64,000 bases of DNA, from NCBI RefSeq assembly GCF_015680705.1, contig NZ_JADNYP010000001.1, positions 1 to 64,000 of the forward strand, given 5' to 3'. The notes beneath the pieces were generated by a model, which had not been told where the DNA came from, did no database searches, and worked only from the letters and a program-made list of their open reading frames with translations. Positions 23,361-31,599 of the stretch are shown one piece after another (within the stretch, counting starts at the first letter, position 1; every line of letters starts with the position of its first letter). This DNA is from Pseudomonas fulva. GTDB lineage: Bacteria; Pseudomonadota; Gammaproteobacteria; Pseudomonadales; Pseudomonadaceae. The position numbers and the translations under genes are program-made.

Positions 23361-24767
23361 TCAGCCCAGAACCCAGGACGGTGCGTCCTGCAAGGCCACC
23401 GGGCGCAGGAAACGCTCGATGGCGGCGTAACCTACCGAGGTGGTTTGCGGCGCGGTGGATGCCGGCCATGGCCCGCCATGCTGTTGGGCATGACACACTG
23501 CAACGCCGGTCGGTACGCCGCTGAACAGTACCCGCCCCGAAACCCGCTGGGCCGCGCGCAGCAGCTGACGGTTGTCCTCGTTATCGGCCTCCAGGCCCCA
23601 TAGCGTGGTAGTCAAGGTGCCGCCCACGGCGTCGAGCACCTCGACCACTTCAGCCACCGACTGGGCGCTGACGATCAGCGCGGCTGGGCCGAACATTTCT
23701 TCACGCAGGTTGGCGTTGGCGATGAACGATGCGGCATTGGTGGCGAACAGACGCGGTGCCGGGCCGGCGTCATCGGCATGGGTGGGGAATACCGGCGTGG
23801 CGTTGGCGGCAACCGTCGCTACCGCACCCTCGAAGCCCTGTTGCATATCTGGAGTGAGCATTCGGTGCGTGGTGATCGGCGCAGTGGCTTCGGCCAGCTG
23901 AGCAACGAAGCGTTGGCTGTGCGGCGAATCGAGCAGCACGATCACGCCGGGGCTGGTGCAGAACTGGCCACAGCCGAGGGTAATTGACGCAGCCAGGGTC
24001 TTGGCGAGGGTTTCGCTGTCTTTTTCCAGCGCTGCCGGCAGAGCCACCAACGGGTTGATCGATCCCAACTCGCCAAAGAACGGTATCGGGCGGGCGCGAT
24101 CGTTGGCCGCCTGCCACAGGGCCTTGCCACCCTGATACGAACCGGTGAAAGCCACTGCGGCAATGGATGGATGCTGTACCAGATAGGTGCCAGCGGCGCG
24201 GTTAGGCGCTTCGGCCAAGGTCAGCAAGCCTTCCGGGAGGCCTTGGGTCCGTACCACGCCCGCAGCCAGAGAGAACACCGCGCGGGACAGTTGCAAATGG
24301 CCGGAATGAGGTTTGACCACGACCGGGCAACCAGCGGCCAGGGCCGACGCGGTATCCCCGCCCAGTACCGAGAAAGCGAACGGGAAATTGCTGGCTGAAA
24401 ACATCGCCACCGGGCCCAGCGGGCGCTGGATGCGAGTCAAGCGTGGGCGGCCTGCAGGCGGAGCGCCGACGATGGCCTGGTCATCGACCTGGCGGTACGG
24501 CACGCCGGCCTCCACTTCGCTGGCAAAGCCGCGCAGCTGGAAGACGGTGCGTGCCACTTCGCCATTGAGGCGCCCCTCGCCCAAGCCGCTTTCACGGTCG
24601 GCGATGGCAACCAGTTCGGCTTGTTGCTGTTCCAGGGCCGAGGCCAGCCCGCGCAGCAGCGTGGCTCGCTGGGTAGCGCTGGAGTCGGCCCAAAAGTCGG
24701 CAGCGGCGGCGGACTTGGCAACGACTGTGTCGATGGCAGCGAAATCGGGGTTTTGCGGGGTGCTCAT
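23361..24767 (-). CDS. Aldehyde dehydrogenase, 2-ketoglutarate semialdehyde type
   Basis: A 468-residue NAD(P)-dependent aldehyde dehydrogenase. Start at 24767 has AAGGAG seven bases upstream. Motifs: RIQRPLGPVAMFSASNFPFAFSVLGGDTASALAAGCPVVVKPHSGH, the nucleotide-site FTGSYQGGKAL, the general-base glutamate in PFFGELGSINP and the nucleophile in LGCGQFCTSPG. The GELGSxNP and FCTSPG pattern, and the HxMLTP loop, match the alpha-ketoglutaric semialdehyde dehydrogenase branch that ends non-phosphorylative sugar-acid pathways by making 2-oxoglutarate. It is fourth from last in gene order on the leftward operon's enzyme set and supports a route through a 2-keto-3-deoxy intermediate. Confidence 0.82.
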   Translation of the reverse strand: MSTPQNPDFAAIDTVVAKSAAAADFWADSSATQRATLLRGLASALEQQQAELVAIADRESGLGEGRLNGEVARTVFQLRGFASEVEAGVPYRQVDDQAIVGAPPAGRPRLTRIQRPLGPVAMFSASNFPFAFSVLGGDTASALAAGCPVVVKPHSGHLQLSRAVFSLAAGVVRTQGLPEGLLTLAEAPNRAAGTYLVQHPSIAAVAFTGSYQGGKALWQAANDRARPIPFFGELGSINPLVALPAALEKDSETLAKTLAASITLGCGQFCTSPGVIVLLDSPHSQRFVAQLAEATAPITTHRMLTPDMQQGFEGAVATVAANATPVFPTHADDAGPAPRLFATNAASFIANANLREEMFGPAALIVSAQSVAEVVEVLDAVGGTLTTTLWGLEADNEDNRQLLRAAQRVSGRVLFSGVPTGVAVCHAQQHGGPWPASTAPQTTSVGYAAIERFLRPVALQDAPSWVLG

Positions 24768-24869
24768 CTGTGGCTCCTTGAATAGTGCGATGTGGCGTTC
24801 CCAGGCAACCTCGCTTCCACAAAGCGCCATCCGGTGGAAGCGGTCTTGCCTGCCAAGCGGCCGGAGGCC

Positions 24870-25316
24870 TTAACGCGCTTTGGGCTCCAGGTGATAACCC
24901 CGGCCCACATAGTCGAAATCGACCAGTTCGTTGATCGTCACCTCCTTGTCGGCAGGCGATGCGTAGTAGGCACGGATTTCCTTGATCAACCCGGTCCGCG
25001 CGTCGAACACATACCACTCGTCCCCGCGCAGCGCGGTGCCGAGCTTGCTCTTCCAGTGCGTCCACTCGATCACCGCTTCATCGCTGTCGTGACTGACAAG
25101 GATCTTCTCGATCGTCCATTGCGAGCCGAGGTTTTCCACGCACCACATCCACTTGCGGGCGATGGTATCGGCGGTGCGCCAAGGAATTTCCGGCAGGCCC
25201 GAGGGGAAGTAATGCACCGCGTCTGGGGTGAAGCAGGACACCAGCTTGTCGTAATCGGCCTCGTTGCAAGCATCGAAATAACGACGGATCAATTGCGCGT
25301 ACTTGTGCTCGGCCAT
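24870..25316 (-). CDS. SnoaL/NTF2-like protein
   Basis: A 148-residue single-domain alpha+beta cone protein of the SnoaL-like group: YAQLIRRYFDACNEADYDKLVSCFTPDAVHYFPSG at the N-terminus, then SHDSDEAVIEWTHW and LIKEIRAYYASP. Such folds act as small isomerases, hydratases or ligand carriers. It follows the RraA-family gene by three bases, with AGAGGATTGAG upstream, so the two are surely co-transcribed. No catalytic pair can be assigned from the sequence alone. Confidence 0.7.
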   Translation of the reverse strand: MAEHKYAQLIRRYFDACNEADYDKLVSCFTPDAVHYFPSGLPEIPWRTADTIARKWMWCVENLGSQWTIEKILVSHDSDEAVIEWTHWKSKLGTALRGDEWYVFDARTGLIKEIRAYYASPADKEVTINELVDFDYVGRGYHLEPKAR

Positions 25317-25319
25317 GAC

Positions 25320-26129
25320 TCAATCCTCTTGCTTGCCGATGATCGAAGGAATCGCCGGCCGGCCAGCGGCAACCCAGGCGTGGTAATCGGAAACGGACGC
25401 CGGGCTGGGTGGATACACGCCCCAGAGCGCTTCGCCGGAGGCGATACGCATGGCCAAATAGGCCTCGATGTCGTCCTGCACACCGCACACCTCGGCCAGT
25501 TCCTCGGCCAGGTGCGCTGGTACCACGGTCACGCCGTCGGCGTCGCCTACGATGATGTCCCCGGGGTACACCGCCACCCCGGCGCAGCCGATCGGTACCT
25601 GCAGGTCGGCCACATGGTGGTAGGAAATACGGGTAGTGGCGGTGATTTCACGGGCATAGGCCGGCAGGCTCATCGCGGCGATCTCGCTACCATCGCGCAG
25701 CGCACCGTCGGTGACGATGGCTTTGGCGCCACGGGCCAGCAGGCGAGTGACCAGAATGTTGCCAGCCGACGCGGCCGCCGGATCGTTGCGGCTGTCGATC
25801 ACCAGCACGTCGCCAGGCTTGATCTGCTCGACGCCTACCCACTGCAGGTTGTCGTCGTTGGGCTTGGTGGTCATGGTCGAATAGGTGTCGATATCTTCAC
25901 GAGCAGGGATGAAACGCATGGTGAATGCACGCCCGGCGAACGGTTTCAGGTTGCGGGTCATGCTGCGCAGCCCGACCAGAGCCGGTTGACGGAATCCGCG
26001 CTTGAACAGTTGGGTGGTCAGTGAGCCGCTGCTGCACGCGGCCAGTTTGGCCAGTACTTCGTCGCTCACTTCGACCTGCTTGCCCGAGACGCTCTCATGG
26101 GCATCGGCATAATTGTGGATGACGGACAT
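25320..26129 (-). CDS. RraA-family protein (HMG/OMA aldolase-like)
   Basis: A 269-residue protein with the RraA fold used both by RNase E inhibitors and by class II 4-hydroxy-4-methyl-2-oxoglutarate/oxaloacetate aldolases. Seen: SSGSLTTQLFKRGFRQPALVG, the IKPGDVLVIDSRNDPAAASAGNILVTRLLARGAKAIVTDGALRD segment (G-D-GxxRD is the usual metal and substrate site), and YPGDIIVGDADGVTVVP near the C-terminus. In a sugar-acid operon an aldolase or hydratase role on a keto-acid is more likely than RNase control. It starts the nine-gene leftward operon and is divergent from the IclR gene. MSVIHNYAD at 26129 is the best start. Confidence 0.78.
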   Translation of the reverse strand: MSVIHNYADAHESVSGKQVEVSDEVLAKLAACSSGSLTTQLFKRGFRQPALVGLRSMTRNLKPFAGRAFTMRFIPAREDIDTYSTMTTKPNDDNLQWVGVEQIKPGDVLVIDSRNDPAAASAGNILVTRLLARGAKAIVTDGALRDGSEIAAMSLPAYAREITATTRISYHHVADLQVPIGCAGVAVYPGDIIVGDADGVTVVPAHLAEELAEVCGVQDDIEAYLAMRIASGEALWGVYPPSPASVSDYHAWVAAGRPAIPSIIGKQED

Positions 26130-26175
26130 TGTTGTAGGTGCTCCTCGCGGTTTCATCCGATTGACGTTCAGGGAC

Positions 26176-26194
26176 ATTCCCATGATGTGGGAAT
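26176..26194. promoter_or_regulatory. Palindrome ATTCCCA-N5-TGGGAAT, candidate IclR operator
   Basis: A perfect 7-base inverted repeat (26176-26182 and 26188-26194) lies in the divergent promoter region between the nine-gene operon and the IclR fusion gene. A looser TTCC-N8-GGAA repeat covers the IclR start region near 26281-26296. IclR proteins bind short palindromes of this size, so it can control both directions. Confidence 0.5.
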
Positions 26195-26286
26195 AACATT
26201 CATGAACAGCCCTGCTGATACCGATCTTATGGCAGAAAACCGAATGAAAAAGAGGCAGACTGTAGCTCTACGCCCTGGAGTTCCAA

Positions 26287-27864
26287 ATGGTGGGAAAAAT
26301 GAAAGTAGGTGAAGGCACGGCGGCTTTGGAGAAGGCTCTGGATGTGCTGCAGGCCATTGGCGCCAGTGCCAGCGGTATCAGCCAGGCCCAGCTGGCCGAA
26401 CAGGTACCGCTGCCCCGCACCACGCTGTACCGCATCATCGCCACGCTGGTGGAGCGCGGCATGATCCGCCGTGATCCGACCCGCAAGGTCTACCGGCTAG
26501 GCTTCCACTACCTGGAAATGGTGCGTAACGCCTATCTGGAGCCAGACCTTGTCTCTGCGGCCAGCGAAGAACTACGCGCCCTGCGCGATCTGACCGGAGA
26601 AACTTCATACCTGGCCGTGCTCGACGGCAACCAAGTTCTTTCACTTGAACGCTGTGACGGCGCCCATACCCAGCGCTCGGCGGCGAGCCTCGGCCAGGGC
26701 AAGCCGGTCTACTGCACCGGGCAAGGCAAGGCGATCCTCTCGGCGCTGCCACCTGCGGCACGCGACGAGATTCTCAAGGGCCTGGTGCTGGCCCCGCTGA
26801 CTCCACTGACCATCACTGATCGCCGCCGGTTGCTGGCCGAACTGCAGATTACCCAGGCGCGCGGCTACGCGCTGGACGATGAAGAAATCCGCTTAGGCGT
26901 ACGCTGCGTCGCCGCCCCGATCATCGACAAACAAGGCCAGGTACGCGGCGCGCTGAGCGTGGCTGGTCCGGCCTATCGCCTGACATTGGAGCGCTTGAGC
27001 CTGCTCGGCCCGGAACTGGCCGAAGCGGCGCGCCGGGTAGGTGAGCAACTACGGCCAGACCATACCCCGCAAAGCGCCAACGAGCTTGGCGTGGTCGCCG
27101 GCCCCTGGGCTTTTCATGGCGCCTTCCCGCGCTGGCATGCCGAACAAAAAAGGCTGTATTGGGCCGATACCCTTGCACCGGCGATCCATTGCTGGGACGG
27201 GCACAACAGCTGCCTGTTAGCCCGTCTAGACATGCCGATACGCGGCATGGAGTTGCATCCGGACGGTTTGCTGGTGGCGCAAACCGGCGGCTGGTCGCTG
27301 GTCGACTGGAAAGGCCAGGAAAACCCGCGTCAAGATCTCTTGGGCAGCCGTCTGCTCGCGCTGGCCAGTCACCCTTGCGGTGCACTGTGGGCCTGCGCCA
27401 AAACAGCCAGTGGCAGCCTGATCGGCGAGCTCAGCGCCGAGGGTGAGTTGCGTCATGGCTGGGCCGTGCCTGAGCAGGTCAGTGCGTTCAGTTGGGATGC
27501 CTCAGGACACGCGGTGTATGCCTTGGCATCGGACTCGGGCAATATTCTCCTGCTGCACACCGGTAGCGCCAGCGTGCGCAGACTTGCCTCGCTAGCCCGC
27601 GGTGGGGGCCGCCTTGGAGGGCTGGCTGTAGATGATGCCGGCGGGGTCTGGACAACCCAACTGGACGGCTGGAGCCTTGCTCATTTCGACGCCGATGGCA
27701 ATCTGGATCGCATGGTCGGGCTGCCGGTGCCCACCCCCACCGACCTCTGCATTGGCGGAGCAGATGGTAAAACGCTCTACATCACCAGTGCACGGCATTC
27801 GCTGCAGCTGGAGGTGCTGGCCAGCGCACCCGATGCAGGTTGTTTGCTGCAGATGCAACTCTGA
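26287..27864 (+). CDS. IclR regulator fused to a degenerate SMP-30 lactonase-like propeller
   Basis: A 525-residue protein, twice the normal IclR size. Residues 5-70 are the winged helix (ALEKALDVLQAIGASASGISQAQLAEQVPLPRTTLYRII), 75-255 the IclR effector domain (SYLAVLDGNQVLSLERCDG, YCTGQGKAILSAL, GVRCVAAPIID). Residues about 270-520 are an SMP-30/gluconolactonase propeller (RLYWADTLAPAIHCWDGH, LAVDDAGGVWTTQLDGWSLAHFDADG, LPVPTPTDLCIGGADGKTLYITSAR). Aligned by eye to regucalcin, the three metal ligands Glu, Asn and Asp become Ala, Gln and Gly, so it is probably not a lactonase but a lactone sensor. GGAG precedes the ATG. It is divergent from the sugar-acid operon it presumably controls. Confidence 0.88.
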   Translation: MVGKMKVGEGTAALEKALDVLQAIGASASGISQAQLAEQVPLPRTTLYRIIATLVERGMIRRDPTRKVYRLGFHYLEMVRNAYLEPDLVSAASEELRALRDLTGETSYLAVLDGNQVLSLERCDGAHTQRSAASLGQGKPVYCTGQGKAILSALPPAARDEILKGLVLAPLTPLTITDRRRLLAELQITQARGYALDDEEIRLGVRCVAAPIIDKQGQVRGALSVAGPAYRLTLERLSLLGPELAEAARRVGEQLRPDHTPQSANELGVVAGPWAFHGAFPRWHAEQKRLYWADTLAPAIHCWDGHNSCLLARLDMPIRGMELHPDGLLVAQTGGWSLVDWKGQENPRQDLLGSRLLALASHPCGALWACAKTASGSLIGELSAEGELRHGWAVPEQVSAFSWDASGHAVYALASDSGNILLLHTGSASVRRLASLARGGGRLGGLAVDDAGGVWTTQLDGWSLAHFDADGNLDRMVGLPVPTPTDLCIGGADGKTLYITSARHSLQLEVLASAPDAGCLLQMQL

Positions 27865-28305
27865 AGTTCACCAGGCTCCATGGCCAAGAGCGCCGCGCCT
27901 GAGTGACCGCCTGGTGCTCGACAGCACCGACCGCTCAAGACTGCTGTACGGCATAGGTCTGTCAGCCATGTGACGGTTCTTCAGCCCCGTTCAGGTTGCC
28001 CCGAATGGCACCCAACGGCTGGTTCGTTGATATTCATCTGGGTGCTGTCGAGGATCCGGCTGGCGATCTGGTCAGTGGGCTCTGTGCACTGTGCTGCCAT
28101 GCGAATCAGCGGCATGGCAGACCGATCCACTGCCTTACGTCAAGTCAGTAGCCGGTCGCTCGCCTCAGCCTCGCTGGAACGGTTTGCGTCCAGGGCGAGA
28201 GGTCGTGAAGCGTGAGCGGGACCGAGCCTGATGCCGCTGCGGCCTCACGCAACAGCGCCCATCAGCACCAGGCAAGGCCCCGGCCCATGACGCAACCTCA
28301 GCGGT
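27865..28305. other. Gene-free interval with two hairpins
   Basis: No gene is supported here. Two inverted repeats are visible: GGTGCT/AGCACC (27913-27928, 4-base loop), which may end IclR transcription, and CTGCCATGC/GCATGGCAG (28094-28102 and 28112-28120, 9-base loop). Neither has a U-run. The open frame at 27970-28215 has no recognisable content. Confidence 0.4.
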
Positions 28306-29688
28306 TCACAGCTTGCCAAGGCCCTTGGCGGTGCGGTCGACTGCCTTGCGGGTCTTTTCCACCAGCTCGTCGAGCTCGCTGTGGTTGGCCACCAGCGCTG
28401 GCGCCATGATCATCCGCCCCAGCGTGGAGCGGATGATCACCCCTTCCTCGAAGCCGTAGGTACGGCATTGCCAGGCGAGGTCGTTCTCATTGGCGTAGCG
28501 CTTGCGACTGGGCTTGTCTTCGGCGAACTGCAAGGCCGCCACCAGGCCGGCGCCTTGCACCTGGCCGATGAGCGGGTGGTTGGCGAACACTTCGCGCAGG
28601 ATTCGTTGCAGGTATGGCCCGGTGTCGTCCTTCACCTGGCGCACGATCCCTTCGTCGCGCAGCGCCTTGAGGTTGGCGACGGCGACGGCCGCGGCCACCG
28701 GGTGACCGGAATAGGTCAGGCCATGGGCGAACACGCCGCCACGCTCGACCAGCGCCTCGGCGATGCGTTTGCTCAACACCAGGCCACCCATGGGCACGTA
28801 GCCTGAGGTCAGGCCCTTGGCGATCGAGAGCGTGTCAGGCTGGAAACCGAAGTATTCGTGGGCGAACCACTCACCGGTGCGGCCAAAGCCGCCAATGACC
28901 TCGTCCGCGCACAGCAGCACATCGTACTGGCGGCAGATGCGCTGGATTTCCGGCCAGTAGCTCTCCGGCGGGAAGATCATGCCGCCGGCCCCCTGGAAAG
29001 GCTCGGCGATGAAGCCGGCAACATGCTCGGCGCCTAGTTCGAGGATCTTCTCTTCCAGCTGCAAGGCGCAGCGACGACCGAACTCGGCCGGGCTCAGGTC
29101 GCCACCTGCGGCGTACCAGTAGGGCTCGTCGATATGCGCCACATCCGGAATCAGCCCGCCCATCTCGTGCATGAACTTCATGCCGCCCAGGGCCGTGGCG
29201 GCCAGGGTCGAGCCATGATAGCCATTCCAGCGGCCAATCATGATCTTCTTGCTCGGCTGGCCGACGACCTGCCAGTAACGGCGCACGGTGCGGATCAGCA
29301 CCTCGTTGGCTTCGGAGCCGGAGTTGGTGTAGATGGCGTGGCTGTAGTGCCCAGGCAACAGGCTGAAGAGCAATTCGGAAAGCTCGATCACCGCGGGGTG
29401 GGTGGTGTGGAAGAACATGTTGTAGTAAGCCAGCTGGTCCATCTGCGTGGCGGCGGCGGTGGTCAGGTCCTTGCGCCCATAGCCGAGCTGGGTACACCAC
29501 AGCCCGGACATGCCGTCCAGGTAACGCTTGCCTTCGCTATCCCACAGGTGCAGCCGCTCGCCGCCGACGATTACCCGCGGCCCTTCGGCGTTCAGCGCCT
29601 TCTGGTCGAGGAAGGCATGGATGTGGTGCGCGGCATCGGAGGCCTGATAGTCACGGGTCTGGCGTTGGGGTACGAAAGGCGCGTTCAT
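28306..29688 (-). CDS. Class III aminotransferase (omega-amine:pyruvate type)
   Basis: A 460-residue PLP enzyme. Start at 29688 (MNAPFVPQ). Motifs: LWDSEGKRYLDGMSGLWCTQLGYG near the N-terminus, YTNSGSEANEVLIRTVRRYW, the PLP-contact WNGYHGSTLAATALGG, the aspartate pair in VLLCADEVIGGFGRTG and the Schiff-base lysine in LSIAKGLTSGYVPMGG. Its overall form matches the beta-alanine/putrescine:pyruvate aminotransferases such as SpuC, which turn terminal amines into aldehydes. It is divergent from a PuuP-like permease, with two copies of the candidate LuxR operator between them closest to this gene. Confidence 0.87.
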   Translation of the reverse strand: MNAPFVPQRQTRDYQASDAAHHIHAFLDQKALNAEGPRVIVGGERLHLWDSEGKRYLDGMSGLWCTQLGYGRKDLTTAAATQMDQLAYYNMFFHTTHPAVIELSELLFSLLPGHYSHAIYTNSGSEANEVLIRTVRRYWQVVGQPSKKIMIGRWNGYHGSTLAATALGGMKFMHEMGGLIPDVAHIDEPYWYAAGGDLSPAEFGRRCALQLEEKILELGAEHVAGFIAEPFQGAGGMIFPPESYWPEIQRICRQYDVLLCADEVIGGFGRTGEWFAHEYFGFQPDTLSIAKGLTSGYVPMGGLVLSKRIAEALVERGGVFAHGLTYSGHPVAAAVAVANLKALRDEGIVRQVKDDTGPYLQRILREVFANHPLIGQVQGAGLVAALQFAEDKPSRKRYANENDLAWQCRTYGFEEGVIIRSTLGRMIMAPALVANHSELDELVEKTRKAVDRTAKGLGKL

Positions 29689-29750
29689 GGCGGGTTTTCC
29701 TTGTTGGTAGAGACGCACGGCGAGCTTGGCGCAACGTCGCCAGGACGGAA

Positions 29751-29817
29751 ATCACCCCTTGGGGGGATACGCGAAACCTGCCCGCCATGCCCGGTCAGGC
29801 TCCCCCCTAAGGGTGAT
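29751..29817. promoter_or_regulatory. Two facing C-rich/G-rich operator copies
   Basis: ATCACCCCTTGGGGGGA (29751-29767) and TCCCCCCTAAGGGTGAT (29801-29817) form a 17-base inverted repeat with one mismatch, centre to centre 50 bases apart. Each copy is itself near-palindromic (CCCC..GGGG). A third copy lies at 32533 next to the LuxR gene. Sites lie 63 and 113 bases before the aminotransferase start. The rest of the interval to 30137 holds only a 28-codon frame at 29937-30023 with a weak GAGAAC upstream that could be a leader peptide; I do not assign it. Confidence 0.6.
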
Positions 29818-30137
29818 ATCGAAGGCCCATGGGATATGGGAGCATCCTCGAGGCCCGCTGGCCGACCTGCTGAAGATCGGCCCCCTATGGCGGGCGGTCC
29901 TACCCTTCATGAGCGAACAAGAAAGAGAACGACACCATGAACGCATGCCTCGCGGATCCACGGCCACCTTTGCGTAACGCTGCCACGGCGCTCGACAGCG
30001 TGGAGCTTGTCGACACCTTTTGACCAGGTCCGAGCCGCCGACGCTCGGTTCCAGCCACCCTCCTCTGCACCTCGCTCCAACGGTACCGACCCCCTCGGAT
30101 ACCGCGGCGTCCTGCACCCAACATTCAGGAGTTAGCG

Positions 30138-31514
30138 ATGGACACGATAACGACAACCGCCACGCCCACGGCGCCTTCCTCGCCGCAGCAGCATTCTCCA
30201 GGCCGCTTGCGCAAATCCATGGGCATGACCGCGCTGGTACTGTTCGGCCTTGCCTACATGGTCCCGCTGGCCGTGTTTTCCGCCTACGGCCTGGTCGCGC
30301 AGACGACCCAGGGTCACTTGCCGACCGCCTACCTGCTTACCCTCGGGGCCATGTTGTTCACTGCCTACAGCTACGGGCGGATGGTTCAGGCACATCCCTA
30401 CTCCGGCTCCGTGTATACCTATACGCGCAAGGCGTTCGGCGCCTGCGCCGGGTTCATGGCCGGCTGGACACTGCTGCTCGACTACATCTTCCTGCCGCTG
30501 CTCAGCTACCTGCTAATCGGCATCTACATGTCGGAATATTTTCCGAGCATTCACCCTTGGGTGTGGGTATTGGGTTCGATCAGCCTGGTGACCTTCCTCA
30601 ACCTGATCGGTATCGAGTCGGTCATCCGGGTCAACTGGATCCTGGTCGTCGCCCAACTGGCATTCATCGTGGTGTTCGTCGCCCTGTCCTTCAGCAGTGT
30701 GGCCAGCCAGGCCCAGCCGGTGTCGCTGACCGCGCCGTTCTACCATGAGGGGTTCAGTGTCTCGGCAATCATGGCCGGTGCCGCGGTGCTGTGCCTGTCG
30801 TTCGTCGGCTTCGATGCGGTGTCGACCATGGCCGAGGAAACCTCGGACCCGACCCGCCGCATACCCAGGGCGATCATGGCGGTGTCCCTGAGCGGTGGGT
30901 TGCTGTTTCTCCTGGTGTCTTACTTCGCCCAGCTGGTGCATCCAGACTGGAGCAGCTTCGCCAATCCGGATTCGGCTGCGGTCGATGTCATGCGCAGCGC
31001 TGGCGGGCAACTGCTGGCCAATGCCTTCACGGCCACTTACGTCGCCGGCTGTTTCGCCTCGGCCATGGTCTCCCAGGCCAGCGTCTCGCGGGTGCTGTTC
31101 GCCATGGGCCGCGATGGGGCACTGCCACGGGTCCTGGGCCAACTGGTCACCAACAAGCGCGTGCCTGCCTGCGCGATCATGCTGGTGGCGCTGGTATCGC
31201 TGAGCGCTCTGGTGATCAGCCTGGAAACCGTCGCCAGCATGATCAGCTTCGGGGCGCTGTTCGCCTTCTCGATGGTCAACCTGGCCGTGACCAAGCACTA
31301 TCTGGTCGACCGGAAACTGCGCGGCGCAGGCAACTGCCTACGCTATGGACTTGTGCCGGGGCTGGGCTTGCTCAGCACCTTGTGGTTGTGGACCAGCCTG
31401 TCGAGCATGTCCTTCACCATTGGCCTGTGCTGGATGGGCGTGGGCGCGATCTTCCTGCTGGGGCTCACCCGGGCATTGCGGGTGAAGCTGCCCGAGCTGC
31501 AGATGGCCGACTGA
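30138..31514 (+). CDS. APC-superfamily permease, putrescine importer (PuuP-like)
   Basis: A 458-residue, 12-helix amino-acid/polyamine permease. The PuuP-type landmarks are clear: MTALVLFGLAYMVPLAVFSAYGLV in helix 1, AYSYGRMVQAHPYSGSVYTYTRKAFG, VLCLSFVGFDAVSTMAEETSDPTRRIPRAI and SMISFGALFAFSMVNLAVTKHY. E. coli PuuP and PlaP import putrescine by proton symport. Facing the aminotransferase and near a PuuC-like aldehyde dehydrogenase, it is the likely amine entry for region 3. The exact substrate is inferred. Confidence 0.85.
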   Translation: MDTITTTATPTAPSSPQQHSPGRLRKSMGMTALVLFGLAYMVPLAVFSAYGLVAQTTQGHLPTAYLLTLGAMLFTAYSYGRMVQAHPYSGSVYTYTRKAFGACAGFMAGWTLLLDYIFLPLLSYLLIGIYMSEYFPSIHPWVWVLGSISLVTFLNLIGIESVIRVNWILVVAQLAFIVVFVALSFSSVASQAQPVSLTAPFYHEGFSVSAIMAGAAVLCLSFVGFDAVSTMAEETSDPTRRIPRAIMAVSLSGGLLFLLVSYFAQLVHPDWSSFANPDSAAVDVMRSAGGQLLANAFTATYVAGCFASAMVSQASVSRVLFAMGRDGALPRVLGQLVTNKRVPACAIMLVALVSLSALVISLETVASMISFGALFAFSMVNLAVTKHYLVDRKLRGAGNCLRYGLVPGLGLLSTLWLWTSLSSMSFTIGLCWMGVGAIFLLGLTRALRVKLPELQMAD

Positions 31515-31599
31515 CCGAGCGATGACAGGACGCCGACGGGTGTCGGTCAGCGTCTTGTGCGGCATGGTCCCGACCGTGCCGCACGCCAGGCGATGACAC

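Noticed and set aside
27970..28215. An 81-codon plus-strand frame after the IclR fusion gene.
   Set aside because: No recognisable domain, no ribosome binding site, and composition typical of a chance open frame in GC-rich DNA.
29937..30023. A 28-codon frame that could be a leader peptide for the permease.
   Set aside because: No terminator or attenuator follows and no codon bias for a regulatory residue is seen; kept only as a note in the operator entry.
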